Below, piece after piece: positions 1 through 8,200 of a stretch of 24,439 nt of DNA. The stretch's first letter is position 1, and the number at the start of each line of letters is the position of its first letter. This DNA is from JAVKBW01 sp964352715 (lineage in GTDB: Bacteria > Pseudomonadota > Alphaproteobacteria > UBA8366 > Aestuariispiraceae): assembly GCA_964352715.1 (NCBI GenBank), contig CAYGSU010000063.1, forward strand, positions 1 to 24,439, given 5' to 3'. Below the pieces are notes generated by a model that was not told where the DNA came from, did not search any database, and saw only the letters and a list, made by a program, of their open reading frames with translations. A program made the position numbers and the translations under genes.

Positions 1-156
1 GCCGCCCCGTTTTGGCGTGGCCGCAATCGCCTTGCCCATCATCGCCGTGGCGGCGCTAACGGTCAGGCCGGCGGCGACAGCGCCTTCCATGAATGTGCGG
101 CGGGTGATTTTACCCTGTGTAAGATGTTTTGAAAGTTGCTTTACGTCTACCTGCAT
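1..156 (-). CDS. Tat-exported protein, probable ABC-transporter substrate-binding protein (N-terminal fragment)
   Basis: Only the first 52 residues lie in the window; the gene runs off the left edge. The start is the ATG at 156-154, with a GGAGG ribosome site eight bases upstream (165-169 on the plus strand). The protein has a twin-arginine signal: ITRRTFMEG at residues 17-25, then the hydrophobic stretch AVAAGLTVSAATAMMG and an Ala-x-Ala type end near IAAT. The mature protein begins TPKRGG, a start common in family 5 (peptide/nickel/opine type) periplasmic binding proteins, so a solute-binding role is inferred. It is divergent from doeA-doeB, which would suit uptake of ectoine or a related compound. 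The Tat signal is seen directly; the binding-protein call rests on little sequence. Confidence 0.6.
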   Translation of the reverse strand, partial: MQVDVKQLSKHLTQGKITRRTFMEGAVAAGLTVSAATAMMGKAIAATPKRGG

Positions 157-202
157 AGAAATAGCCTCCAAGTTTTTATGGTGTCCCCCATTTCGGAAGA
201 CG

Positions 203-230
203 ATAATAGTGGCGAATGTTGATTCGGCAA
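203..230 (-). promoter_or_regulatory. Candidate sigma-70 type promoter for the leftward Tat-exported protein gene
   Basis: Read on the minus strand there is TTGCCG (230-225), a 16-base spacer, then TATTAT (208-203), which matches the -10 consensus at five of six positions. Transcription would start near 196, giving a leader of about 40 bases before the ATG at 156. This is consensus matching by eye. Confidence 0.45.
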
Positions 231-235
231 ACATT
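215..235. promoter_or_regulatory. Inverted repeat overlapping the -35 of the leftward promoter, candidate operator
   Basis: AATGTT (215-220) and AACATT (230-235) form a perfect six-base inverted repeat with a nine-base spacer. It covers the -35 hexamer and much of the spacer of the candidate promoter. That position would suit repression of the transporter gene, or control of both divergent units. The regulator is not identified in the window. Confidence 0.4.
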
Positions 236-492
236 TAGATTCCCGACATATAGCCAAGGATTATGACGCTATTGTGGTATTTTGACGTTTTTATCCAGAA
301 AAGAGACGTTAAAGTGAGTCCTGTGCCTGAGCAGATGCAGTGATTCCGGTTGGTTGCGTTTCTGTCCGGCAGGTGAATGATCCGATCGCCTCGGCCCGTC
401 ATTTTAACATCAAAACTCGGTCGTCGGGGTTTCAACACGATCACGCTTCTGATTGGATGTTGAGATACTTTTGGGGAAAGGAAAACACAGTC

Positions 493-1671
493 ATGGCGAA
501 TGCAGAACCGTCCTTCTCGAAGGCAGAGTTTCAGCAGCGCATTGCGAAAACCCGGTCTGCGATGGGCGCGGCCGGTGTCGATCTGATGATCGTCACCGAT
601 CCGTCGAATATGGCGTGGCTGACCGGCTATGACGGCTGGTCGTTCTATGTGCATCAGTGTGTTCTGGTGCCCGGAGACGGCGACCCGATCTGGTATGGCC
701 GTTTCATGGACGGCTTCGGGGCGAAGCGCACGGTATTCATGGATGACGACAACATTATCGGTTACCCGGATATCTACGTGCAGTCGACCGAACGGCATCC
801 GATGGACCGGCTTTCGGAAATCATCATCGAGAAGGGGTGGGGCAACCTTTCCATCGGTGTCGAGAAGGATAATTATTATTTCTCCGCAAAATGCATGGAA
901 TCACTGACCGCTCATCTGCCGAACGCCCGATTTGTCGATGCGACGGCGCTGGTGAACTGGCAGCGCGCCGTGAAGTCAGACACCGAAATCGCCTATATGC
1001 GGAACGCCGCCCGGATCGTCGAAAAGATGCACAACCGGATCTACGAAAAGATCGAGCCGGGGATGAGGAAGTGCGATCTGGTGGCTGAAATTTACGATGC
1101 GGGCATCCGAGGCACGGCGGAAGCCGGCGGCGATTATCCCGCCATCGTGCCGATGCTGCCGACCGGGCCAGATGCGTCCGCACCGCACCTGACATGGGAT
1201 GACAAACCGATGCGGGCCGGCGAGGCGACGTTCTTTGAAATCGCCGGCGTGTATCGTCGGTATCATTGTCCGATGTCGCGCACGATTTTTCTGGGCGATC
1301 CGCCCGATACCATGCGCAAGGCGGAAGCGGCCATTATCGAAGGCACGGAGGCTGCACTGGCAGCCGCGAAACCGGGCAACACCTGTGAAATGGTGGAAGA
1401 AGCCTGGCGGACGACAATCGCGAAATACGGGCTCGAAAAGGAAAGCCGGTGCGGTTACGCCATCGGTCTGTCCTATCCTCCGGATTGGGGCGAACGCACG
1501 ATGAGCTTCCGTCGCGGCGACAAGAGCATCCTGAAGCCGGGCATGACGTTCCATCTGATGCCGGCCTTGTGGTTCGAAGATTGGGGGCTGGAAATCACCG
1601 AGCCGTTCCTGGTCACAGAAACAGGGTGCGAACCGTTCTGCGACTATCCGCGCAAACTGCTGGCCAAGTAG
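493..1671 (+). CDS. doeA: Ectoine hydrolase (M24 / creatinase-like fold)
   Basis: DoeA opens the ectoine ring to give N-alpha-acetyl-L-2,4-diaminobutyrate in the cytoplasm, the first step of ectoine catabolism. The 392-residue length is close to the roughly 400 usual for DoeA. The fold is the pita-bread M24 type: an N-terminal creatinase-like domain (about 10-150), then the catalytic half. GGDYPAIVPMLPTG (212-225), PHLTWDD with H232, and FFEIAGVYRRYHCPMSRT (247-264) resemble DoeA and creatinase. The usual metal-binding aspartates of M24 aminopeptidases are absent from this last segment. The ATG at 493 is preferred over the in-frame ATG at 340 because a purine-rich GGGGAAAGGA lies just upstream and the preceding codons look non-coding. 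doeB follows 26 bases later. A different M24 hydrolase is possible, but the doeB neighbour argues strongly for ectoine. Confidence 0.88.
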   Translation: MANAEPSFSKAEFQQRIAKTRSAMGAAGVDLMIVTDPSNMAWLTGYDGWSFYVHQCVLVPGDGDPIWYGRFMDGFGAKRTVFMDDDNIIGYPDIYVQSTERHPMDRLSEIIIEKGWGNLSIGVEKDNYYFSAKCMESLTAHLPNARFVDATALVNWQRAVKSDTEIAYMRNAARIVEKMHNRIYEKIEPGMRKCDLVAEIYDAGIRGTAEAGGDYPAIVPMLPTGPDASAPHLTWDDKPMRAGEATFFEIAGVYRRYHCPMSRTIFLGDPPDTMRKAEAAIIEGTEAALAAAKPGNTCEMVEEAWRTTIAKYGLEKESRCGYAIGLSYPPDWGERTMSFRRGDKSILKPGMTFHLMPALWFEDWGLEITEPFLVTETGCEPFCDYPRKLLAK

Positions 1672-1697
1672 CAAACCCTTTATCGAGGTTGTATTCG

Positions 1698-2702
1698 ATG
1701 AATGAACCGATTCTGCGACCGAGCCCCATTTCAGCGCATGTCGACTATGATCGTGATGGCGTTCAGCATGGCTATCTGTCAATTCCCTACAGCCATGATG
1801 AATCCGCCTGGGGATCGATCCGTATGCCGATCTGCGTCATCCGCAACGGCGACGGGCCGACAGCCCTGCTGACGGGCGGCAATCATGGCGATGAATACGA
1901 AGGGCCTATTGCGCTGTACAATCTGGCGGCGAGCCTCGATCCGGCGACAGTGACCGGCCGGATCATCATCCTGCCGGCGCTTAACTATCCCGCCTTCAGG
2001 GCAGGGCGGCGCACCAGCCCGATCGACAGCGGCAACATGAACCGCAGCTTTCCGGGCCGGCCGGACGGTACGATCACGCAAAAGATCGCCGACTATGTTT
2101 CCCGTCACCTGTTGCCGGTTGCCGACCTTGTCGCCGATATTCATTCCGGGGGACGAACGCTGGAAATGACGCCATTCGCGGCGCACCACATTCTGCCCGA
2201 CAAGGAACACGAAGGCCGGTGCCGCGATGCCGTTACGGCCTTCGGCGCACCGTTCTCCATCGCGATGCTCGAGCTTGATGCGGTTGGCATGCTCGACACG
2301 TCGGTGGAAACCCTCGGCAAGACATTCGTGACCACCGAACTTGGCGGTGGCGGGTCATCGACGCCGGAAACAGTGGCTGTTGCCAAGAACGGCATTCGCA
2401 ACATTCTGCAACATGCCGGTATTATCGAAGGCAGTCCGACACCGTCCGAGACAACCTGGCTCGACATGCCCGATGGCGATTGCTTTGTGGCCAGCGACGA
2501 GGACGGTCTGGTCGAACCCTGCGTATCGCTGGGTCAGGAAGTGGGCGCCGGGGACATAGTTGCCCGCATCCACCGGATCGAGCGAACCGGAACCCCTCCG
2601 ACCGATTACCGGGCGAAGCGCGACGGCATCCTGATCGGCCGGCATTTTCCGGGCCGGGTCACGATTGGCGATTGTCTGGGCGTGCTTGGTGTGAAGGTCT
2701 GA
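1698..2702 (+). CDS. doeB: N-alpha-acetyl-L-2,4-diaminobutyrate deacetylase
   Basis: DoeB removes the acetyl group from the DoeA product, giving L-2,4-diaminobutyrate, which a transaminase and a dehydrogenase then convert to aspartate. The 334-residue protein belongs to the succinylglutamate desuccinylase/aspartoacylase group of zinc carboxypeptidase-like enzymes. GGNHGDEYEG (60-69) supplies the H63 and E66 zinc ligands, NMNRSFPG (113-120) is the substrate-binding Asn-Arg motif, and DIHSGG carries the third ligand, H149. The C-terminal third (from about residue 255) is the beta-rich domain typical of the family. It lies 26 bases behind doeA in the same direction, so co-transcription is likely. 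The start ATG at 1698 matches the family N-terminus; the ribosome site is weak. The doeC and doeD genes are not beside it here. Confidence 0.88.
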   Translation: MNEPILRPSPISAHVDYDRDGVQHGYLSIPYSHDESAWGSIRMPICVIRNGDGPTALLTGGNHGDEYEGPIALYNLAASLDPATVTGRIIILPALNYPAFRAGRRTSPIDSGNMNRSFPGRPDGTITQKIADYVSRHLLPVADLVADIHSGGRTLEMTPFAAHHILPDKEHEGRCRDAVTAFGAPFSIAMLELDAVGMLDTSVETLGKTFVTTELGGGGSSTPETVAVAKNGIRNILQHAGIIEGSPTPSETTWLDMPDGDCFVASDEDGLVEPCVSLGQEVGAGDIVARIHRIERTGTPPTDYRAKRDGILIGRHFPGRVTIGDCLGVLGVKV

Positions 2703-2712
2703 TTTTCGCAGC

Positions 2713-2732
2713 CCCCGGCCTTGCGGCCGGGG
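2713..2732. terminator. Hairpin between convergent doeB and the CoA ligase operon
   Basis: CCCCGGCC (2713-2720), loop TTGC, then GGCCGGGG (2725-2732) form a perfect eight-pair GC stem eleven bases after the doeB stop. It sits between two converging genes, a usual place for a bidirectional terminator. Neither strand has a clear T-run after the stem, so it may slow or protect transcript ends rather than act as a strong intrinsic terminator. Confidence 0.5.
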
Positions 2733-2748
2733 TACAGCGGATCTGGCG

Positions 2749-3651
2749 TCAGGCCGCGATCAGGCCCTTTTCTTTCAGCACCCGGGCAACGGTATTGCCC
2801 ATTTCCGACGGATTGGGCGCAACCTCGATCCCGGCTTCCTTCAGGATCTCCACCTTTTCGCTGGCGCTTTCCCCGAAGGCGGAAATAATCGCGCCGGCAT
2901 GGCCCATCTTGCGGCCTTTCGGAGCGGACAGACCCGCGACATAGGCGATCACAGGCTTTTTCATGTTGTCGCGGAAAAATTCGGCCGCTTCCGCTTCTTG
3001 CGGCCCGCCGATTTCGCCGATCATCATGATGGCATCGGTTTCGTCATCGGCCTCGAAAAGTTCGAGAATATCCTTGAACGATGATCCGTTGATCGGGTCG
3101 CCGCCGATGCCGACGCTGGTCGATACGCCAATGCCCAGATCCTTCATCTGCGATGCGGCTTCGTAGCCCAACGTACCCGACCGGCCGACGATGCCGACCC
3201 GGCCCGGCATATATATGTGGCTGGGCATCAGACCCATCATCGCCTGTCCGGGGCTGATCATGCCGGCACAGTTGGGGCCGATCATGCGCATCTTTTCATC
3301 CCGGCGGTATCGGCGCAGATACCGCTTCACCATCATCATGTCCTGTGCCGGAATACCATCTGTTACACAGACGCAGGTTTCGATTCCTGCATCAGCGGCT
3401 TCCATTACGGCATCGGCCGCGAAGGGGGGCGGAACGAAACAAATGGAAGCCGTGCCGCCGGTGGCGTCAACGGCCTGCTTGACGGTATTGAATACCGGCC
3501 GGCCAAGGTGTTCGCTGCCACCACGGCCCGGGGTTACCCCGCCAACGACATTGGTGCCGTATTCGATCATTTCCTTCGTGTGAAAGGTGCCGATATTGCC
3601 GGTAAAACCCTGCACAATGACTTTCGTGTTTTTGTCCAGAAGAACGGTCAT
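2749..3651 (-). CDS. mtkB: ADP-forming CoA ligase alpha subunit, malate-CoA ligase (MtkB) type
   Basis: This is the CoA-binding, phosphohistidine-bearing subunit of a succinyl-CoA synthetase family enzyme (300 residues, full length). The Rossmann CoA-binding region starts with VIVQGFTGNIGTFH, and KMGHAGAI (248-255) holds the active-site H251. Several positions follow malate thiokinase rather than SucD: GPNCAGMISPG (125-135) where E. coli SucD has GPNCPGVITPG, TLGYEA where it has TLTYEA, and GDPINGSSF where it has GDPIPGSNF. An insertion MVKRYLRRYRRDEK (107-120) is also MtkB-like. The predicted reaction is ATP-dependent formation of malyl-CoA (or succinyl-CoA) in the cytoplasm. A GGAGA site precedes the ATG. 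It lies 30 bases behind the beta subunit gene. Succinyl-CoA synthetase remains the alternative. Confidence 0.72.
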   Translation of the reverse strand: MTVLLDKNTKVIVQGFTGNIGTFHTKEMIEYGTNVVGGVTPGRGGSEHLGRPVFNTVKQAVDATGGTASICFVPPPFAADAVMEAADAGIETCVCVTDGIPAQDMMMVKRYLRRYRRDEKMRMIGPNCAGMISPGQAMMGLMPSHIYMPGRVGIVGRSGTLGYEAASQMKDLGIGVSTSVGIGGDPINGSSFKDILELFEADDETDAIMMIGEIGGPQEAEAAEFFRDNMKKPVIAYVAGLSAPKGRKMGHAGAIISAFGESASEKVEILKEAGIEVAPNPSEMGNTVARVLKEKGLIAA

Positions 3652-3681
3652 TTTCTGTCTCCGAATTCGATGGCTGCAGGA

Positions 3682-4857
3682 TCAGGATGCTGTATGCGCG
3701 CGCCAGGCGGCGACCGCTTTTTCAGCAGCTTCCGCCAGGGTATCGGCGGTAATGACGTCCAGACCGCTTTCTGCGATGATACGTTTTCCTTCCTCGACAT
3801 TGGTGCCGGCGAGCCGGACGACGAGCGGTATCTTCAGATCGATCTTGGCGACAGCCTGCACGATCCCCTCGGCCACCCAGTCGCAACGGTTGATGCCAGC
3901 AAAGATGTTGACGAGAATCGTCTGGACCCCTTCATCCATCAGGACAAGATTGAAGGCTTTCATCACGCGTTCAGGCGTTGCGCCGCCGCCGATATCCAGA
4001 AAATTCGCCGGTTCGCCGCCAGCCAGCTTGATCATGTCCATCGTGGCCATCGCCAGGCCGGCGCCGTTGATGATGCATCCGATATTGCCCTCGAGTCCGA
4101 CATAGGAAAGCCCGCGATCGGCTGCGTGGGATTCACGCGGGTCTTCCTGCGACTTGTCACGGAACTCGGAAATGTGGGGCCGCCGGAACAACGCGTTCTC
4201 GTCGAACGACATTTTGGCGTCCAGCGCCAGAATCTGCCCTTCCTTCGTCAGCGCCAGCGGATTGATTTCCACCATGGTCGCATCCAGTTCGGAAAAGGCG
4301 CGGTAACATCCCAGAATGACATTCACGGCCTGCTGGACCTGTTTGCCGTCCAGCCCAAGACGGAAGGCGATTTCGCGGGCCTGAAACGGCCGCATGCCGA
4401 CGGCGGGTTCAACCGATTCCTTGATCAGCGTATCCGGCTGTTCCGCCGAAATCTCCTCGATTTCCATACCGCCTGCAGCTGATGCCACAACAACAATGCG
4501 CTCCTGTTTCCGGTCCAGAACGAAGCCGAGATAGAATTCCTTGTCGATATTCGATGCCGCTTCGACATAAAGCCGGTAAACACCCTTGCCGGATGGTCCG
4601 GTCTGGGTGGTTACCAGACGCTTGCCGAGCAATTCACTCGCAGCATCGAAGACCTCGTGCCCTGTATTGCAGAACTTGATGCCGCCGGCTTTGCCGCGTC
4701 CGCCGGTATGCACCTGGGATTTCACGAGCCAGGCGTCACCCCCAATTTCAACGGACCGGTAACTGGCCTGTTCCGGACTATAGGCAAGACCGCCCTTGGG
4801 AATGGGAACGCCAAATCCAGCCAGCAGTTCTTTTGCCTGATACTCATGAATATCCAT
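3682..4857 (-). CDS. mtkA: ADP-forming CoA ligase beta subunit, malate-CoA ligase (MtkA) type
   Basis: This 391-residue protein is the ATP-grasp subunit, partner of the alpha subunit downstream. It opens MDIHEYQAKELLAGFGV, the standard family start, with the nucleotide loop VKSQVHTGGRGKAGGIKF (45-62) and the ligase C-terminal CoA-binding half from about 245. Features recalled from MtkA rather than SucC include LDAKMSFDENALFRR (212-226), NIFAGINRCDWVAEG (317-331, where E. coli SucC has NIFGGIVRCDLIADG) and VRLAGTNVEEGKR. The two genes form a compact operon, transcribed from the 4858-5208 region. The enzyme could activate malate for cleavage by malyl-CoA lyase, but no serine-cycle or lyase gene lies in the window, so the substrate is inferred. 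The start ATG at 4857 has only a weak GGGTGAG-type ribosome site. Confidence 0.72.
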   Translation of the reverse strand: MDIHEYQAKELLAGFGVPIPKGGLAYSPEQASYRSVEIGGDAWLVKSQVHTGGRGKAGGIKFCNTGHEVFDAASELLGKRLVTTQTGPSGKGVYRLYVEAASNIDKEFYLGFVLDRKQERIVVVASAAGGMEIEEISAEQPDTLIKESVEPAVGMRPFQAREIAFRLGLDGKQVQQAVNVILGCYRAFSELDATMVEINPLALTKEGQILALDAKMSFDENALFRRPHISEFRDKSQEDPRESHAADRGLSYVGLEGNIGCIINGAGLAMATMDMIKLAGGEPANFLDIGGGATPERVMKAFNLVLMDEGVQTILVNIFAGINRCDWVAEGIVQAVAKIDLKIPLVVRLAGTNVEEGKRIIAESGLDVITADTLAEAAEKAVAAWRAHTAS

Positions 4858-5208
4858 TTCTCACCCCATAAAAGCAGACGCATTGCTTGTTGTTCTGATG
4901 TCCCCGACAGGAAAGCCGACGCAACCTTCTACCAGACACCGCCTTTAAGTGCGCAGTAGAACCGTAAAATGCGGTCTGATGACAGTCTTGACTGCGACAT
5001 TTACAATCAAATTTTGCAGGTTTTTGTTCTGCAGGCGCCGGTTTGATGTGCGTGCATGGTCCCGTGGCGGATCGATACCAACAACGTTACCGGTCACTAC
5101 TTGCCGGTTTTTCGCGAATCTATTTAGAATCATTACATAATTCGCACTCTTCGGGATCAAAGTAGACATCGGTGGCCGGTACGGAGATGTGCCGTTAGGG
5201 GAACGGCC
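4858..5208. other. Divergent intergenic region upstream of mtkA and the GGDEF-EAL gene
   Basis: This 351-base region is AT-richer than the coding flanks and holds no credible gene. On the plus strand it carries a good candidate promoter (4979-5007), then a small hairpin followed by five Ts (ACCGG 5089-5093, CCGGT 5104-5108, T-run 5108-5112). A second fold, just before the TTG start, pairs GGCCG (5174-5178) with CGGCC (5204-5208). I saw no clear promoter pair for mtkA on the minus strand. Confidence 0.65.
4979..5007 (+). promoter_or_regulatory. Candidate sigma-70 type promoter for the GGDEF-EAL gene
   Basis: ATGACA (4979-4984, five of six to TTGACA), a 17-base spacer, then TACAAT (5002-5007, five of six to TATAAT). 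Transcription would begin near 5014, leaving an untranslated leader of about 195 bases that includes two possible hairpins. This was found by eye and has not been tested. Confidence 0.5.
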
Positions 5209-8200
5209 TTGGACAAAGACGATGATCAGTCGTCATCGGGGGTAACCTCACGCGCACCAATCAGGTGGCGTAACACCATTCAGTTTCGTTTGGTGGTCGG
5301 TCTCGGTTGCGCCGCTTTGGCTGTGGTCATCGCAAACAGCGTTCTCATTCAGTTCGTCGCGCAGCGAATTATGCTGGTCCACAATATTGAAGATGTATTC
5401 GAACGCGGCGAGTCGCTTATCTACGCTCTGGAAGCCGAAGTCTCGTTTGCGGAGTCCCGGGCCGAAGCGATTGCGCGGGCAACGGAAGCAATGCCGACCG
5501 ATGACGCCCTTCTGAAATCCGTCATCTCCAATATTCTCACGCCAACCGACAAAGAAAGCCCGATTGCCGGCGGTGGAATCTGGCCTGAACCCTATGCGTT
5601 CGATCCAGTAGAGGAACGCTCGGCGTTTTTCTGGGTGCGTGAGGAGTCGGGCGATTTGCGGTTCATCGATACCTATAATACATCGATTCCGGGATATCAC
5701 GACCAGATGTGGTATTTCCCAGCAAGCCACAAAGCGGACGGCAGGTGTTTCTGGTCAGCGTCCTATGTTGATGCGTATTCGCTTGCGCCGATGGCGACGT
5801 GCTCGGTGCCGATGCAATGGAACAATGCATTCCAGGGTATCGCCACGGTAGAAATCCGGATGGAAGGTCTGCGCCGGTTCCTTGAAGAACAGGCAGAGCC
5901 GTTGGGCGGCTACGCCGTTATTCTGGATCGCGACAACAAGATTATCTCCTTCCCCGACCCGTCCCTATCGATCGAACGTTACGTTGATGGAAGTGGCCAG
6001 TCCCTGGCCCGCAGTCTTTCGATAGACGAGTTGGCGACGGTCCATTCCGACTATAAACCGATTGCCGAGGCTATGCGCCAGATGGATCGCGATATTGTCG
6101 AGCTGGCCAAAAGCGCCGATATCGAACGGTTTCAATCGTTGTCAGCCACATTGGCTGACGGGTTGCAGGATGTTCCTAAGGACAATGTCGCGTTTCTGGC
6201 CGCGATGCTGATTGACCAGTTCAACAACCGGCAAGGCCGAGCGGCAATGAAGCAGACGCTGGAACTGCCTTCCGAATTTCTGTTGGGCGAGCCGGCCCTA
6301 GCGTCGGTCATGCTGATGCCAAGCACGTATTGGAAAATACTTATCGTCACGCCGCTTCGCTTGCCGGCGGAAAATGCGGAAAAAGTTGCTGGCGAAGTCA
6401 TCCGGTACTTCATCATCATTCTGCTTCTTGCCATCGTGGGCGGCTACATCGTCGTCGAGCGCTATGTGGCGGTGCCGATCCGTAAGATGGCGCAGCAGCT
6501 GAATGCTGTCCCCGAACATGAACTGGGCGATGCGGCCCTGCTGGATGAAAGCGATAGATCCGAACTCGGCGAACTGGCCTATCGGTTCAACAAACGAACC
6601 CGATCATTATTGGATATGCGGGAGGAGATTCAGCGAGAGGCAGAAGAACGCGAATTTGCGGAAAAGCAGCGCGAGATGTCGGAGGAACGGTTCAGGGCCC
6701 TGGCGAATTCTGCGCCCGACGCCATTATTTCCGCCGATGGCGACGGTCTGATCGTTACCTGGAACCCGGCCGCGAGGATAATTTTCGGCTACGACGCCGA
6801 AGAGATGATCGGCAACCCGATAGGCGACCTGCTCGACCTGCAGGGGGCCCAGGCTCTGGCCGAGTTCGTCAGTCGCAACCGCGGGCTGGGAAGCAAGACG
6901 CTGGAATTCAAACCCAAGGATATCACAGCCAAGAACAAGACCGGAGAATCGGTCGATGTCGAAATGTCGCTGTCTTCCTGGAAAACGTCTGAAGGCGTGT
7001 TCGTCACCGCGTTCTTCCGGGATTTGTCACAACGGCGCGAAACGGAAGAACAGATTCGGTTCCTGGCACATCATGATTCCCTGACGCTTCTGCCAAACCG
7101 TACCCTGTTTCGTGACCGGCTGCGCCAGGCGCTGGCTCTCAGCAGACGCACCAACAGCAAGGTCGCCCTGATGCTGCTGGACCTGGATAATTTCAAGGTC
7201 ATCAATGACAGCCTTGGTCATGGCGTCGGTGATGAACTGCTGAAGGAAGTCGCCAGCCGTCTTATCGCACAGGAGCGCGAAACAGATACGGTCGCCCGGC
7301 TGGGCGGTGATGAATTCGCCCTGATCCTGCCGCAGATTCGCCGGGCGGAGGATGCGATCATCATCGCCGAGCGGATTATCGACCGCATTGAAGCGCCGTG
7401 CCAGATCGAGGGCAATACGGTGCAGGTTGGCACCAGCATTGGCATCACCATTTTCCCCGACGATGGAAACGATGTCGAAGCCATGATCGGTAACGCCGAT
7501 ATGGCGATGTATCAGGCCAAGGCCGAAGGCCGGAACACCTACCGGTTCTATGTCGAGGAAATGAACACCGACCTTGTTGCCCGCAAGGAAATGCTGGAAG
7601 ACATGCGGATCGCGCTGGAGAAGGATGAGTTCGAACTGTACTTCCAGCCACAAGTTCACCTTGCTGACCATACTGTTGTGGGCGCCGAAGTCCTGTTGCG
7701 CTGGCGCTGTCCCAAGCGCGGCTTTGTTTCCCCGGTCGAATTCGTGCCAATCGCCGAACAGGGCGGGCTGATCATTCCGTTGGGTGAATGGGTTATCAGG
7801 GCCGCTTGTCGGCATATCGCGGCATTCGACCGGTCGGGACTGACGATGGTTCGCATTGCCGTGAACATTTCCACCTTGCAGTTCCGCCAGAAGGATCTTG
7901 TCGACACGGTGCAGTCGATCCTGCGCGAAACACAGGTCGCGCCTGACCGGCTTGAATTCGAGATCACGGAAAGCGTTGTGATGGCCGATCTCGACTCGTC
8001 GATCAGCACCATGAATCAGCTCGACGAGATCGGCATCCGGCTGGCGATCGACGATTTTGGCACCGGCTATTCTTCCCTGAGCTACCTGAAGCGGTTCCCG
8101 ATCCAGAAGCTCAAGATCGACAAGACCTTTGTGCAGGATGTCGAGGAGGATTCGGACAGTGAAGCCATCGTCAACGCCATCGTCGGCCTGGCGGATTCCA

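Larger units (their letters stand above)
157..492. other. Divergent intergenic region between the Tat-exported protein gene and doeA
   Basis: This 336-base stretch is visibly richer in A and T than its flanks. It holds a candidate leftward promoter with an overlapping inverted repeat near 203-235. The doeA reading frame stays open upstream to an in-frame ATG at 340, but that extension looks non-coding. I could not find a convincing -35/-10 pair for doeA: TTGACG at 282-287 has no partner at a normal distance. Confidence 0.7.

Noticed and set aside
340..492. N-terminal extension of doeA from the ATG at 340
   Set aside because: The 51 extra residues do not resemble the M24 fold. A purine-rich ribosome site and the family-like N-terminus favour the ATG at 493.
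493..1671. Creatinase as the function of the M24 protein
   Set aside because: The fold and some motifs are shared with creatinase, but the adjacent DoeB-type deacetylase and the length fit ectoine hydrolase better.
3217..4482. Long plus-strand open frame opposite the CoA ligase genes
   Set aside because: It is a shadow of mtkA and mtkB in GC-rich DNA; the minus-strand proteins match well-known families over their full length.
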